DNA of 10,181 nucleotides from Betaproteobacteria bacterium (lineage in GTDB: Bacteria; Pseudomonadota; Gammaproteobacteria; Burkholderiales; Burkholderiaceae). The translations under genes and the position numbers were made by a program. Of the stretch, positions 1 to 7,682 are shown in pieces. The DNA lies in assembly GCA_947468785.1 (NCBI GenBank), contig CANIMS010000036.1, positions 1 through 10,181 of the forward strand. The letters are read 5' to 3'. The notes under the pieces were generated by a model. The model was not told where the DNA came from and did not search any database. It was given only the letters and a program-made list of their open reading frames with translations. Each line of letters starts with the position of its first letter. The first letter of the stretch is position 1.

Positions 1-1
1 A

Positions 2-610
2 ACACTCCATTTGCGCGAAGATCGCCGTCATATTAAAGATGCGGATTTAATTGCGCTCCGTCCTTTAATCAGCACTCGTATGAACTTAGAGTGTGCCGTC
101 ACTCCTGAAATGATTGATATCGCCTGTCAGATTAAGCCGCATGATGTTTGTCTGGTTCCTGAAAAGCGTGAGGAAGTCACGACTGAAGGTGGCTTAGATG
201 TTTTAGGCCATTACGCCGCAGTGGAAGCGGCTACCAAGCAATTGAAGAACGCTGGTATTCGCGTATCCTTGTTTATTGATCCCGATGAAAAGCAGATTAA
301 GGCGGCTAAAGATGTTGGAGCAACAGTAGTAGAGTTGCACACAGGCCGTTATGCTGACCTTTCTGGTGTTGAGCAAGTGAAAGAATTAGAGCGTATTCAA
401 AAAGCAGCGCAATATGGCGTCAGTATCGGCTTAAGAGTTAACGCCGGTCATGGCTTAAATGAGAGTAATGTCTTGCCTATTGCTGCTTTAGCAGAACTAT
501 CAGAGCTCAATATTGGTCATGCCATAGTTGCCGAGGCTCTATTTAAAGGTTGGCAAAATGCGATCATGGATATGAAAGCCCTGATGGTTAAGGCCAGAGC
601 CAAGTCTTAA
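2..610 (+). CDS. pdxJ: Pyridoxine 5'-phosphate synthase PdxJ (5' truncated by window)
   Basis: PdxJ condenses 1-deoxy-D-xylulose 5-phosphate with 3-amino-2-oxopropyl phosphate to give pyridoxine 5'-phosphate, the ring-closing step of de novo vitamin B6 synthesis in the cytoplasm. The frame is open from base 2, and 202 codons are visible before the TAA at 608-610. Seen motifs are HLREDRRHI at the very start, [36 protein letters not shown] and [13 protein letters not shown], which follow the family in order over a TIM-barrel-sized chain. The E. coli protein is about 243 residues, so roughly 40 N-terminal residues lie outside the window; the TTG at 11 is internal, not a start. It stands first in a same-strand cluster with acpS 31 bases downstream, the same pdxJ-acpS pairing known in E. 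coli. Identity is very secure; the start cannot be seen. Confidence 0.97.
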   Translation, partial: TLHLREDRRHIKDADLIALRPLISTRMNLECAVTPEMIDIACQIKPHDVCLVPEKREEVTTEGGLDVLGHYAAVEAATKQLKNAGIRVSLFIDPDEKQIKAAKDVGATVVELHTGRYADLSGVEQVKELERIQKAAQYGVSIGLRVNAGHGLNESNVLPIAALAELSELNIGHAIVAEALFKGWQNAIMDMKALMVKARAKS

Positions 611-641
611 CGAATGAAAAAACACCTTATTTATAAATAAA

Positions 642-1034
642 ATGATCATTGGTATTGGCACAGATATCCTTCAAATAGAGCGTTTGCAAGCTGCTTACGA
701 CCGGACCAAAGGTAGGATTGCTGAAAAAGTCTTGGGCCCAGATGAAATGCTGGTTTTCAAGCAACGCCTTGCCAGAAATCACAAGCGCGGCATGGCATTT
801 TTAGCTACTCGTTTTGCTGCAAAGGAAGCTTTTTCAAAAGCAATTGGGTTGGGCATGAGAATGCCAATGACTTGGCGCTCTTTACAAACTCTTAACGAGC
901 CTAGCGGCAAGCCAGTTACAAGCTATCTGGGTGCCTTAGCGCAATTCATGCAAGAAAAAAATTGGGAAGCACAAGTGACGGTGAGTGATGAGCAGGATAT
1001 GGCAATTGCGCATGTCATTGTTGTACAAAAATAG
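642..1034 (+). CDS. acpS: Holo-[acyl-carrier-protein] synthase AcpS
   Basis: AcpS transfers 4'-phosphopantetheine from coenzyme A to the conserved serine of apo acyl carrier protein, releasing 3',5'-ADP and activating ACP for fatty acid synthesis. The 130-residue chain has the usual size of trimeric group I synthases. It opens with MIIGIGTDI, where Asp8 is the family Mg2+ ligand, and contains [13 protein letters not shown] at 57-69, with Glu62 and Lys66 at the Mg2+/CoA and catalytic positions. The SGKP and late [14 protein letters not shown] segments also fit the family. The ATG at 642 is chosen because the GIGTD motif must follow almost at once. There is no Shine-Dalgarno sequence in front of it, only an AT-rich palindrome and an 8-codon mini-ORF ending one base upstream. 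It lies between pdxJ and nagZ with short gaps, so it is probably cotranscribed with both. Confidence 0.97.
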   Translation: MIIGIGTDILQIERLQAAYDRTKGRIAEKVLGPDEMLVFKQRLARNHKRGMAFLATRFAAKEAFSKAIGLGMRMPMTWRSLQTLNEPSGKPVTSYLGALAQFMQEKNWEAQVTVSDEQDMAIAHVIVVQK

Positions 1035-1051
1035 TAGGCACGAGGATATCG

Positions 1052-2128
1052 ATGAGTAAAACCCTTTTAGGCCCCGGCCCAATCACACTAGATGTTCTAG
1101 GTCTTGAGTTAAATTCGGATGATCGTCGCCGAATCCTAGATCCTCTGACTGGTGGAGTGATTTTGTTTGCGAGAAACTTTGCCAATCGCAAGCAACTAAC
1201 GACATTAACTGCCAATATCAAAAAATTACGCCCTGATGTAATGATCTCGATTGATCATGAAGGGGGGCGTGTACAGCGCTGCAAGACAGATGATTTCACG
1301 CATCTTCCAGCCATGCGTAAATTAGGTGAGTTATGGATGGCCAAAAATAAATCTTCTCATCCTGCTGAATCGGCAGCCCTTGCAATGGCTGCAGCTACCG
1401 CTTGCGGTTATATTTTGGCCTCTGAACTGAGGGCTTGCGGGGTGGATTTTAGTTTTACTCCAGTGCTTGATTTGGATTTTGGTCGCAGCGGCGTTATTGG
1501 TGATCGCTCATTTAGTCGTGATCCACAGATCGTGTTTGCATTGGCAAAAAGTTTGAATGAGGGTTTGCGCTTGGCTGATATGGCTAACTGTGGCAAGCAT
1601 TTTCCTGGGCATGGTTGGGCTGAAGCAGATTCTCATGTAGCTATACCCGTAGACGAAAGATCCTTAAAACAGATCTTGAATGACGATGCTAAACCTTATG
1701 AGTGGCTAGATTTAAGCTTGGCTGCAGTAATGCCGGCCCATGTGATCTATCCAAAAGTCGATCAACATCCAGCAGGCTTTTCCAAGATTTGGCTGCAATC
1801 CATTCTGCGTCAAGAGCTTGGGTTTGAGGGCGTGATTTTTAGTGATGATTTATCGATGGAAGGGGCTAGCGTAGCGGGCTCAGTAGTGAAAGGCGCTGAG
1901 TTAGCGCTTGAGGCGGGGTGTGATGCTGTCTTGATTTGTAATCGTCCTGATTTGGCCGATCAATTACTGTCCAAACTGAAGGTCTCTCCAGCAAAGCACT
2001 CAGAGTCAATGCAGCGCTTAAATCGTTTAATGCCGAAGTCTCCAGCAATCGTATGGGATGAATTACAGCAACAAGCTGAGTATCAGCATGCCAAAGAATT
2101 ACTGAAACAGTTTCAGTTAATTCAGTAG
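1052..2128 (+). CDS. nagZ: Beta-N-acetylhexosaminidase NagZ (GH3)
   Basis: NagZ is a cytoplasmic glycoside hydrolase family 3 enzyme that removes N-acetylglucosamine from GlcNAc-1,6-anhydroMurNAc-peptides during peptidoglycan recycling; its product is the AmpR inducer in bacteria with inducible AmpC. The 358 residues cover a single TIM-barrel domain, a little longer than the E. coli protein (about 341). Seen motifs are GGVILFARNF, SIDHEGGRVQR, the flexible catalytic loop KHFPGHG at 182-188 with DSH at 193-195 (Asp-His acid/base dyad of the NagZ subgroup), and FSDDLSMEGA, where Asp265 should be the nucleophile by alignment with the GH3 SDW motif. A GAGGA Shine-Dalgarno at 1042-1046 lies 5 bases before the ATG, which fixes the start. 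The gap to acpS is 17 bases, suggesting one operon. The stop lies only 4 bases from the stop of the convergent GNAT gene, and a 12-bp hairpin sits in the last codons. Confidence 0.96.
   Translation: MSKTLLGPGPITLDVLGLELNSDDRRRILDPLTGGVILFARNFANRKQLTTLTANIKKLRPDVMISIDHEGGRVQRCKTDDFTHLPAMRKLGELWMAKNKSSHPAESAALAMAAATACGYILASELRACGVDFSFTPVLDLDFGRSGVIGDRSFSRDPQIVFALAKSLNEGLRLADMANCGKHFPGHGWAEADSHVAIPVDERSLKQILNDDAKPYEWLDLSLAAVMPAHVIYPKVDQHPAGFSKIWLQSILRQELGFEGVIFSDDLSMEGASVAGSVVKGAELALEAGCDAVLICNRPDLADQLLSKLKVSPAKHSESMQRLNRLMPKSPAIVWDELQQQAEYQHAKELLKQFQLIQ
2096..2123. repeat. Inverted repeat at the nagZ / GNAT convergent junction
   Basis: The arm GAATTACTGAAA (2096-2107) pairs with TTTCAGTTAATTC (2111-2123) across a CAG loop, giving 12 base pairs with one bulged T at 2118. 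It lies inside the last codons of nagZ, and the next gene on the other strand ends at 2133. No T-run follows on either strand, so it is not a classical intrinsic terminator. It may act as a 3'-end stabilising or transcript-pausing hairpin for one or both genes; it could also be chance. Confidence 0.45.
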
Positions 2129-2132
2129 CCCA

Positions 2133-3134
2133 CTATCCTTTAGCGGATACCCGATTCCATTCGGAGACAACATATTTTTTGATGTTTTCTCCTTGAGGTC
2201 TAGCGCAAATAATCTCATCTACATTGACGGATTCGTGAAGCTTTTGCAGCCGCAGCATATCTCCCTGTGCAGAGTAATTGGGAAGCCAAGCCCCCCAGAA
2301 GAATCCCATATCTTCCAGTTGAGTAAAAGCGAGGGCGGCTGCCTCTTGAGAGATTGGGAGGCTTAGCATCGTAAAGGCTAAGTTCTGTGATTCCAGCTTT
2401 TCGAGCTCAGCACTAATGGCAGAGGAAAAATCTTCACCAATATGCTGCACTTTGATATTAGCCGTTTGAGTCGCTGGATTAACCGCGACGCTATATTCTG
2501 ATTTGCCAGAGCCTGTTGCATTCGATTGCACGATCGTTCTTTTGACCTTAATCTTCTCCGTTAGATCACTCACAAAATCAAGATGATTTTGTGGGAGGTA
2601 GATAGTGTTGATTTGTTCCTTCAATGACAGATAGCAGGAAAGAAAAGACATTCTGGTATCGGTGAAGTTTTGAAGACCAGCCATTTCACGAGAAGGTGCG
2701 GCACCTAGCAACATCCCTGTTTCTTGCGCCCCAAAGGCAATCATTTCATCCTGGCTGTATGGATGATTGGTAACGCAGTCAGTCCAAAATCCTACTAGAC
2801 CTAATTCTTTTGCAATATCAATGCGCATCTTAGCCATTGCTTCAGCGATGTGATGACCACGGAAATCAGGATCTACCACCATCTTGCCGGCCTCAGGCGA
2901 AGTATTGTGAGGACCATCAAAAGTTAATGCGCAATGACCAATGAGGTGACCATCTGGGTGTTGTGCAACTACTGAGTACATCATCTTCGTGTCAACGATC
3001 TTTTGAAGTGCCGCCGGATCATACATCTCATGGAAAGGATAGCTCTCCCCATAGCAGCGCTTAATGCACTGGATCAGTTGTGGAATGTCCTCAACTTTTA
3101 AGCGTCTGATTTCAGGTGAAATATCGTTTGTCAT
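2133..3134 (-). CDS. GNAT-family N-acetyltransferase-like protein, two-part, unknown substrate
   Basis: The 333-residue protein has an N-terminal GNAT-type domain (about 8-155). The segment near residues 85-97, VVDPDFRGHHIA, matches GNAT motif A, where the backbone binds the acyl-CoA pyrophosphate, and is followed by a helix and a C-terminal strand region (FGAQETGMLLG). The second half (about 175-320) has YLPQNHLDFVSDL and later LEDMGFFWGAWLPNYSAQGDMLRLQ, which looks like a degenerate second GNAT fold. From memory, the same two-part layout occurs in proteins where it is fused behind an RsbW-like GHKL domain; no such domain or kinase gene is visible here. Substrate and role are unknown. The ATG at 3134 lacks a Shine-Dalgarno. 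CATAAT/TAATAT (minus strand, 3149-3142) would place a transcript start within a few bases of the ATG, but without a good -35. The efp terminator just upstream argues for separate transcription. Confidence 0.82.
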   Translation of the reverse strand: MTNDISPEIRRLKVEDIPQLIQCIKRCYGESYPFHEMYDPAALQKIVDTKMMYSVVAQHPDGHLIGHCALTFDGPHNTSPEAGKMVVDPDFRGHHIAEAMAKMRIDIAKELGLVGFWTDCVTNHPYSQDEMIAFGAQETGMLLGAAPSREMAGLQNFTDTRMSFLSCYLSLKEQINTIYLPQNHLDFVSDLTEKIKVKRTIVQSNATGSGKSEYSVAVNPATQTANIKVQHIGEDFSSAISAELEKLESQNLAFTMLSLPISQEAAALAFTQLEDMGFFWGAWLPNYSAQGDMLRLQKLHESVNVDEIICARPQGENIKKYVVSEWNRVSAKG

Positions 3135-3166
3135 CGTCTGGATATTATGACCTTAGATTGATCAAT

Positions 3167-3193
3167 AAAAAAGCCCGGATCTTCCGGGCTTTT
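3167..3193 (-). terminator. Rho-independent terminator of efp
   Basis: Read on the minus strand, an 11-bp stem (AAAAGCCCGGA, loop AGA, TCCGGGCTTTT) ends in a run of six T (3172-3167). It begins 18 bases past the efp stop and ends 32 bases before the start of the GNAT gene, so it should end the earP-efp transcript. The flanking A-run on the plus strand gives it some symmetry, but no plus-strand gene needs it. Confidence 0.93.
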
Positions 3194-3211
3194 AAAGGAG
3201 AGGGCCTCTAA

Positions 3212-3772
3212 TTAGTTGGCGCGACTACGATATTCGCCAGTACGAGTATCAATTTCGATTTTGTCACCAGTATTGCAGAACAGAGGAACCTGTAGCTCAT
3301 AGCCGGTAGCTAATTTGGCAGTCTTGAGTACTTTGCCAGAACTGGTATCGCCCTTGACTGCTGGCTCGGTATAAGTGATTTCACGAACTAAAGAGTTTGG
3401 CATTGCTACGGAAAGCGCTTTACCTTCGTAGAACACAACCTCACAAGGCATGCCTTCTTCCAGGTAATTCAAAGCATCGCCCATGAACTCAGACTCAACC
3501 TCATATTGGTTGTACTCGGTATCCATGAACACATACATTGGATCAGCAAAGTAAGAGTAGGTGCACTCTTTCTTCTCAAGGATGACAACATCAAATTTAT
3601 CATCAGCCTTGTAAACACCCTCATTAGGTGCACCGGTTAATAAGTTCTTGAATTTCATTTTGACAACAGAAGAGTTACGACCAGAGCGGCTGTATTCTGC
3701 TTTCAAAACGACCATGGCATCAGTGCCGATCATAACTACGTTACCAACGCGGAGTTCTTGTGCTGTTTTCAT
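3212..3772 (-). CDS. efp: Elongation factor P, Arg32 (EarP-modified) type
   Basis: EF-P binds between the P and E sites of stalled ribosomes and promotes peptide bond formation at consecutive prolines. The 186-residue length and order are typical: an N-terminal KOW-like domain (1-64), a central OB domain (about 66-126) and a C-terminal OB domain ending in [17 protein letters not shown]. The loop tip reads YSRSGRNSS with Arg at position 32, the variant that is mono-rhamnosylated by EarP instead of being lysylated by EpmA/EpmB; this agrees with the adjacent earP gene. A Shine-Dalgarno AGGA (minus strand, 3784-3781) sits 8 bases before the ATG, which supports this start. earP lies 87 bases upstream on the same strand and no terminator separates them, so cotranscription is likely, though an extra efp promoter in the gap is possible. 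A strong terminator follows. Confidence 0.98.
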   Translation of the reverse strand: MKTAQELRVGNVVMIGTDAMVVLKAEYSRSGRNSSVVKMKFKNLLTGAPNEGVYKADDKFDVVILEKKECTYSYFADPMYVFMDTEYNQYEVESEFMGDALNYLEEGMPCEVVFYEGKALSVAMPNSLVREITYTEPAVKGDTSSGKVLKTAKLATGYELQVPLFCNTGDKIEIDTRTGEYRSRAN

Positions 3773-3859
3773 CTTGCTATTCCTGGGTGCAGAGTGAATG
3801 TTCTGCGGTTTTTATCAAAAACAAGATTGTAACCGCCCGCACAGCTTTATTGCTTGGGT

Positions 3860-4930
3860 TTAGCCTACAAAGTGAAGCAGACGTGCAGCCAAACCACCAT
3901 CACCCTGTTTTTTAAGCAATTGGGAGCGCCAGGCAAGGGCATGGGCGTTCCAATCATCTAAATGGGAAATCCATTGGCTTGGCATTGCCCAGGTCATGGC
4001 AGCAATCGTCGCAAGCCTCAATTCTTGACTAGCTGCTTCCAAATACAGGTCTAAAAAGGCAGCCAATTTGACTTCATGCGCCCGATCTTCTTGGTGATAA
4101 ATATGCCAAATAAATGGTTTGCCAGCGAGCTGCGCTCTGATAAAAGAATCTTCGCCCCGTACGATATTGAAATCACATTGAGAGAGAACCCAGTCATAGT
4201 CATCTTGAGAAACAAATGGAATGGATATCAATTGAATATTACTTGGAAGTGATATTGGTTTTCCAGTAGTGAGATTGAGTAACTCAGCAATCCCATGCGT
4301 AAGCACAATGTCAAATTTCTGATTTAACTTGCCTAAGTCTTCTAGCCATTTTTGTAAGGGCGCTCCGGGATAGCAAAAAATACTGATTCGCTTTGCGCCT
4401 GGTCGCAAGCTAGACCACGCTTCTTGAAGTATGGAAGGAATATTCTTGGCCGACATATTCCCTAAAGACGGAATAGGGTCTAGCAGCAAGCCACCCACCT
4501 CATCCTGAAATCCTGGAAAGAAAAAATATTTAGGGATGCCATGAGACTGTGGAGAGGCTTTGCCATGAAACTCAATAATCCAAGGCTCAGCACTGAGATA
4601 CTCCAAATTAATCATGATGGGTTTTTTGGGGGCCATCAATAAGCCGGCAAGATAGCGCTCTGGAAGTTCGCAACCAAACGCTTCTATGACTACATCTGGC
4701 GCTTGCGGCAAGTGACGAGCATTCTGAAAGCTTGCTTCCCAGGGAAGTAATGCAATTTTTGCCTTAATTTCTGGGTCCACACCCGAAGCGAGTAAATTAA
4801 GGGTTGGCAGGTCATCGCAAAAAATGCGGACTTCTTGGCCGTGAAGACTTGATAAGCTTCTAGCTAGACGCCAGCAAATACCGGCATCACCATAGTTATC
4901 TACGATTTGGCAGAAAATATCCCAACGCAT
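3860..4930 (-). CDS. earP: EF-P arginine rhamnosyltransferase EarP
   Basis: EarP is an inverting GT-B glycosyltransferase (GT104, formerly DUF2331) that moves L-rhamnose from dTDP-beta-L-rhamnose to Arg32 of EF-P in the cytoplasm. With the ATG at 4930 the protein has 356 residues, normal for the family. It begins [17 protein letters not shown], where Asp11 and Asp15 correspond to the two N-terminal active-site aspartates. The C-terminal half has [17 protein letters not shown] followed by [12 protein letters not shown], containing the conserved RGEDS nucleotide-sugar site (Glu260) and the WHIY segment. A TTG two codons further upstream (4936) is possible, but family members start just before the WDIFC motif. 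The start codon overlaps the uvrC start on the other strand within one CATG. efp lies 87 bases downstream and carries the matching Arg32. Identity is very secure; the exact start is less so because no clear Shine-Dalgarno is visible. Confidence 0.96.
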   Translation of the reverse strand: MRWDIFCQIVDNYGDAGICWRLARSLSSLHGQEVRIFCDDLPTLNLLASGVDPEIKAKIALLPWEASFQNARHLPQAPDVVIEAFGCELPERYLAGLLMAPKKPIMINLEYLSAEPWIIEFHGKASPQSHGIPKYFFFPGFQDEVGGLLLDPIPSLGNMSAKNIPSILQEAWSSLRPGAKRISIFCYPGAPLQKWLEDLGKLNQKFDIVLTHGIAELLNLTTGKPISLPSNIQLISIPFVSQDDYDWVLSQCDFNIVRGEDSFIRAQLAGKPFIWHIYHQEDRAHEVKLAAFLDLYLEAASQELRLATIAAMTWAMPSQWISHLDDWNAHALAWRSQLLKKQGDGGLAARLLHFVG

Positions 4931-6845
4931 GAGCAATTCGCTTTTTGAAACCCTTCAGCAGGATGTTAAACGGCTACCCGGATTGCCGGGGGTATATCGA
5001 TTCTTTGATGAAGCGGGGCACATTCTATATGTAGGCAAAGCACGCAATCTCAAAAAAAGAGTCTCTAGTTATTTTCAACGTACGCAGCTTTCACCACGTA
5101 TTGAGCTCATGGTGGGCAAAATTGCCCGCTATGAAACAACGGTAACACGTACTGAAACAGAAGCCTTGATTTTAGAGAACAATCTTATTAAGGAGCTAGC
5201 TCCGCCTTTTAATATCTTGTTTCGGGATGATAAGTCCTATCCCTATGTAATGTTGACAGGACACGAGTTTCCTAGATTGGCCTCATATCGAGGCAAGATT
5301 GATAAGCGCAATCATTATTTTGGACCCTTCCCCAATTCGTGGGCAGTACGCAATAGCGTGCAAATTCTGCAAAAGGTATTTCGTCTAAGAACCTGCGAAG
5401 ACTCTGTTTTTAAGAATCGTAGTCGCCCCTGTTTACTTCATCAAATTCATCGCTGTAGTGCGCCCTGTGTAGGGCGCTTAAGTGTTAATCAATATGGGCA
5501 AGACGTAGCTCAAGCAACCCGTTTCCTGGAGGGTGATCATGGTCGCGTCTTATCGGAGTTAGAAAAAGAGATGCATGCGCATAGCGAGGCAATGGAATTT
5601 GAGATGGCGGCAGTATTGCGCGATCGCATTGCTGATCTCTCAAGTGTTCTTCAACAACAGGCGATGGACACGGTTGCAGAAGGTGAGGGTGATGTAGACA
5701 TTATTGCTGTTGCGCAAATGGAGGGAATGGTATGCGTGAATCTAGCCATGGTACGAGGCGGTCGTCATCTTGGTGATCGTGCTTATTTCCCCAAAGGTCT
5801 TCGTAGTGCCTCTGGAGAGCTTCCTACTCCAGCAGAAATACTAGAAGCATTTATCGCTCAACATTATTTAGACGATATAGGGAATCAAGAGCAAGCGAAT
5901 ACCCATTTGATACCACCGGTTTTGGTTTTAAATCATGCCTTAACTTCTGCAAGTGATGATGGCTCTGTAATGAGTGAGACTCCACCAGCAGACTTACATG
6001 ATTTATTAAATGCGCAAGCTGGCAGAAAGATTACCTTCTTACACCAGCCCCAAGGACAAAGACGTCATTGGTTGGCAATGGCAGAAGGAAACGCTAAGCT
6101 TGCATTAACCAAGCGCTTGGTCGAGACTGGTGGGCAATTGGCTAGAGCACGATCCTTGGCAGATATTCTTAGTCTTGAATTAGAGAGCCTAGATCAGTTG
6201 CGAATTGAGTGTTTTGACATTAGTCATACTTCTGGTGAAGCAACGCAAGCATCTTGTGTGGTGTATACAAAAAATGCAATGCAGTCCAGTGAATATCGCC
6301 GTTTTAATATCAATGACATTACTCCCGGGGATGATTACGCAGCAATGCGCCAAGTCCTACAAAGACGCTATGCTAATTTTCAAGAGCTGCCGCTAGATAA
6401 AATTCCTCATGTCATTTTGATAGATGGCGGCAAGGGTCAAGTTGAAATGGCTCGGCAGGTGTTTTCAGAATTTGGTATCGACATTAGTTTGATTGTTGGG
6501 GTTGCTAAAGGTGAGGGTCGTAAGGTGGGTCTGGAAACCCTCATATTTGCGGATGGACGCCTCCCTCTGGAGTTAGGCATTGATAGTGCCGCACTTTTGC
6601 TAGTAGCCCAAATTCGTGATGAGGCCCATCGTTTTGCTATCACCGGTATGCGTGCCAAGCGCGCAAAGGCCAGAACAGTCTCACGTCTTGAGGAAATTGA
6701 GGGAATTGGAGCTAAACGCCGCCAGAAGTTACTTGCGCGCTTTGGTGGTTTAAAAGGGGTTGCTAATGCCAGCATTGAGGAAATTGCTAGTGTAGAGGGG
6801 GTCTCGCTCACTTTGGCTGAACAGATCTATCGACAGCTTCACTGA
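4929..6845 (+). CDS. uvrC: Excinuclease ABC subunit C (UvrC)
   Basis: UvrC makes the 3' and then the 5' incision around DNA lesions marked by UvrA/UvrB in nucleotide excision repair. Domains in order over 638 residues: a GIY-YIG nuclease (about 18-97) with PGVY and [12 protein letters not shown], key residues Tyr23, Tyr34, Arg44 and Glu83 by alignment; a cysteine cluster Cys156, Cys168, Cys176, Cys180 with the spacing of the reported UvrC Fe-S site; the UVR motif (about 211-246) that binds UvrB; an RNase H-like 5' nuclease with FDISH (Asp430), LIDGGKG (Asp499) and RDEAHRFA (His567); and two helix-hairpin-helix motifs (about 585-638). It is about 28 residues longer than the E. coli protein, mostly from a looser segment near 312-365. 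The ATG at 4929 has no clear Shine-Dalgarno, but no later start fits. pgsA follows after 34 bases, the classical pair. Confidence 0.98.
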   Translation: MSNSLFETLQQDVKRLPGLPGVYRFFDEAGHILYVGKARNLKKRVSSYFQRTQLSPRIELMVGKIARYETTVTRTETEALILENNLIKELAPPFNILFRDDKSYPYVMLTGHEFPRLASYRGKIDKRNHYFGPFPNSWAVRNSVQILQKVFRLRTCEDSVFKNRSRPCLLHQIHRCSAPCVGRLSVNQYGQDVAQATRFLEGDHGRVLSELEKEMHAHSEAMEFEMAAVLRDRIADLSSVLQQQAMDTVAEGEGDVDIIAVAQMEGMVCVNLAMVRGGRHLGDRAYFPKGLRSASGELPTPAEILEAFIAQHYLDDIGNQEQANTHLIPPVLVLNHALTSASDDGSVMSETPPADLHDLLNAQAGRKITFLHQPQGQRRHWLAMAEGNAKLALTKRLVETGGQLARARSLADILSLELESLDQLRIECFDISHTSGEATQASCVVYTKNAMQSSEYRRFNINDITPGDDYAAMRQVLQRRYANFQELPLDKIPHVILIDGGKGQVEMARQVFSEFGIDISLIVGVAKGEGRKVGLETLIFADGRLPLELGIDSAALLLVAQIRDEAHRFAITGMRAKRAKARTVSRLEEIEGIGAKRRQKLLARFGGLKGVANASIEEIASVEGVSLTLAEQIYRQLH

Positions 6846-6879
6846 GTGCAATTGTTATCAATTGGTTTATTCTTCTCCC

Positions 6880-7455
6880 ATGCCATTCAATCTACCGATC
6901 GCTCTCACTTGGTTGCGTGTAGCAGCAATTCCATTGCTGGTGGCGATTTTTTATCTCCCCAATGCTTGGTTGACTCCTTTTGAGAAAAATCTCTTAGCGA
7001 CCATTATTTTTGTTTTTGCGGCTGTCACCGATTGGTTGGATGGATTTTTAGCAAGACGCATGCAGCAAGAATCTGCTTTCGGGCAATTTTTAGATCCTGT
7101 GGCTGATAAGTTGATTGTTGCCGCTGCTCTCTTAGTGCTGTTGAATATGGACCGTGTTCAGGTCTGGGTAGCGCTGATCATCATTGGGCGTGAAATTACG
7201 ATTTCAGCCCTGAGGGAGTGGATGGCATTGTTGGGTGCTGGCAAAAGTGTGGCAGTGCATATGGTTGGGAAGTTAAAAACAAGCTCACAACTGATCGCTA
7301 TTCCTTTTTTATTGCTGAACGACACTTTATTTGGGTGGTTAGATTGCGCCAGAGTAGGGACTTGGTTAATTTGGGTCGCCTCTTTTTTAACACTTTGGTC
7401 AATGTTCTACTACATGAAGAAGGCTTTACCTCAGCTCGTTGGGAAAGCCGATTAA
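6880..7455 (+). CDS. pgsA: CDP-diacylglycerol-glycerol-3-phosphate 3-phosphatidyltransferase PgsA
   Basis: PgsA is an inner-membrane enzyme that joins CDP-diacylglycerol and sn-glycerol 3-phosphate to make phosphatidylglycerol phosphate and CMP, committing lipid to phosphatidylglycerol and cardiolipin. The full CDP-alcohol phosphotransferase signature is present: Asp51-x2-Asp54-Gly55-x2-Ala58-Arg59-x8-Gly68-x3-Asp72-x3-Asp76, in TDWLDGFLARR and FGQFLDPVADK. Hydrophobic segments at about 8-27, 38-50, 77-92, 97-112, 140-157 and 163-183 fit the six-helix fold. The ATG at 6880 (191 residues) is preferred because family members start with a short segment like MPFNLPIALTWLR; an in-frame TTG at 6862 would only add six residues. 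Neither start has a good Shine-Dalgarno, and 34 bases separate it from uvrC, so it probably depends on uvrC transcription. Two tRNA genes follow, as downstream of pgsA in E. coli. Confidence 0.96.
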   Translation: MPFNLPIALTWLRVAAIPLLVAIFYLPNAWLTPFEKNLLATIIFVFAAVTDWLDGFLARRMQQESAFGQFLDPVADKLIVAAALLVLLNMDRVQVWVALIIIGREITISALREWMALLGAGKSVAVHMVGKLKTSSQLIAIPFLLLNDTLFGWLDCARVGTWLIWVASFLTLWSMFYYMKKALPQLVGKAD

Positions 7456-7486
7456 TTCCTAAAACCCCCATTCAGACTGGCTTTAA

Positions 7487-7517
7487 GCCTTATCTGGATT
7501 AAGGCAATCTTTTCTTT
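7487..7517 (+). terminator. Possible weak terminator after pgsA
   Basis: GCCTTA (7487-7492) pairs with TAAGGC (7500-7505) around a 7-base loop, followed after two bases by the T-rich stretch TCTTTTCTTT. A small competing palindrome GGCTTTAAGCC (7479-7489) overlaps the left arm. The stem is only 6 bp and AT-rich, so termination would be inefficient. Transcription may run on into the tRNA genes, for which I found no convincing separate promoter in 7518-7570 (only a TTAAAC at 7551-7556 with no -35). Confidence 0.35.
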
Positions 7518-7570
7518 AATGCTGAATAATGCTTTCTTTTGGATTGTTTGTTAAACTGTCGCCCTGTTAT

Positions 7571-7646
7571 GCGGGAATAGCTCAGCTGGTAGAGCGATAC
7601 CTTGCCAAGGTATAGGTCGGGAGTTCGAACCTCCTTTCCCGCTCCA
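7571..7646 (+). tRNA. glyW: tRNA-Gly (anticodon GCC)
   Basis: The 76-base cloverleaf can be folded by eye: acceptor GCGGGAA/TTCCCGC, D arm GCTC AGCTGGTA GAGC, anticodon stem ATACC/GGTAT with loop TTGCCAA (anticodon GCC at 7604-7606), T arm GGGAG-TTCGAAC-CTCCT with one G-T pair, and an encoded T-CCA end. The anticodon reads GGC and GGU glycine codons. The position just after pgsA and ahead of tRNA-Cys matches E. coli glyW, which is the basis for the symbol. Confidence 0.98.
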
Positions 7647-7652
7647 AGTTCG

Positions 7653-7682
7653 ATGGGAAGCCCTTAAAAGCTTCCCATTTTT
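7653..7682 (+). terminator. Intrinsic-terminator-like hairpin between tRNA-Gly and tRNA-Cys
   Basis: ATGGGAAGC (7653-7661) and GCTTCCCAT (7670-7678) form a perfect 9-bp stem with an 8-base loop, ending in five T (7678-7682). It lies 6 bases after the CCA of tRNA-Gly and 13 bases before tRNA-Cys. By sequence it is a normal rho-independent terminator, yet it splits a tRNA pair that is cotranscribed in relatives. It could give partial termination, or serve as an RNase processing signal. Confidence 0.7.

Noticed and set aside
2134..2149. TATCC/GGATA inverted repeat at the end of the GNAT gene
   Set aside because: Five base pairs with no T-run; too weak to call a terminator.
3789..3822. Small hairpins in the earP-efp gap (GCAGA/TCTGC and GTTTTT/AAAAAC)
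   Set aside because: Both stems are 5-6 bp and not placed like a terminator or riboswitch; I could not pair them with a convincing efp promoter either.
4931..4936. TTG start for earP at 4936
   Set aside because: It only adds Met-Leu before the family-typical start, and the ATG at 4930 is the usual codon; it cannot be fully excluded.
6437..6811. 124-codon open frame on the minus strand inside uvrC
   Set aside because: It is antisense to the conserved nuclease and HhH region of UvrC, and its composition is that of a frame shadow.
6862..6879. TTG start for pgsA at 6862
   Set aside because: It adds six residues with no better ribosome-binding site; PgsA proteins usually start just before the segment encoded from 6880.
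7218..7502. 94-codon plus-strand frame running past the pgsA stop
   Set aside because: It overlaps pgsA in another frame, has no ribosome-binding site and shows no domain.
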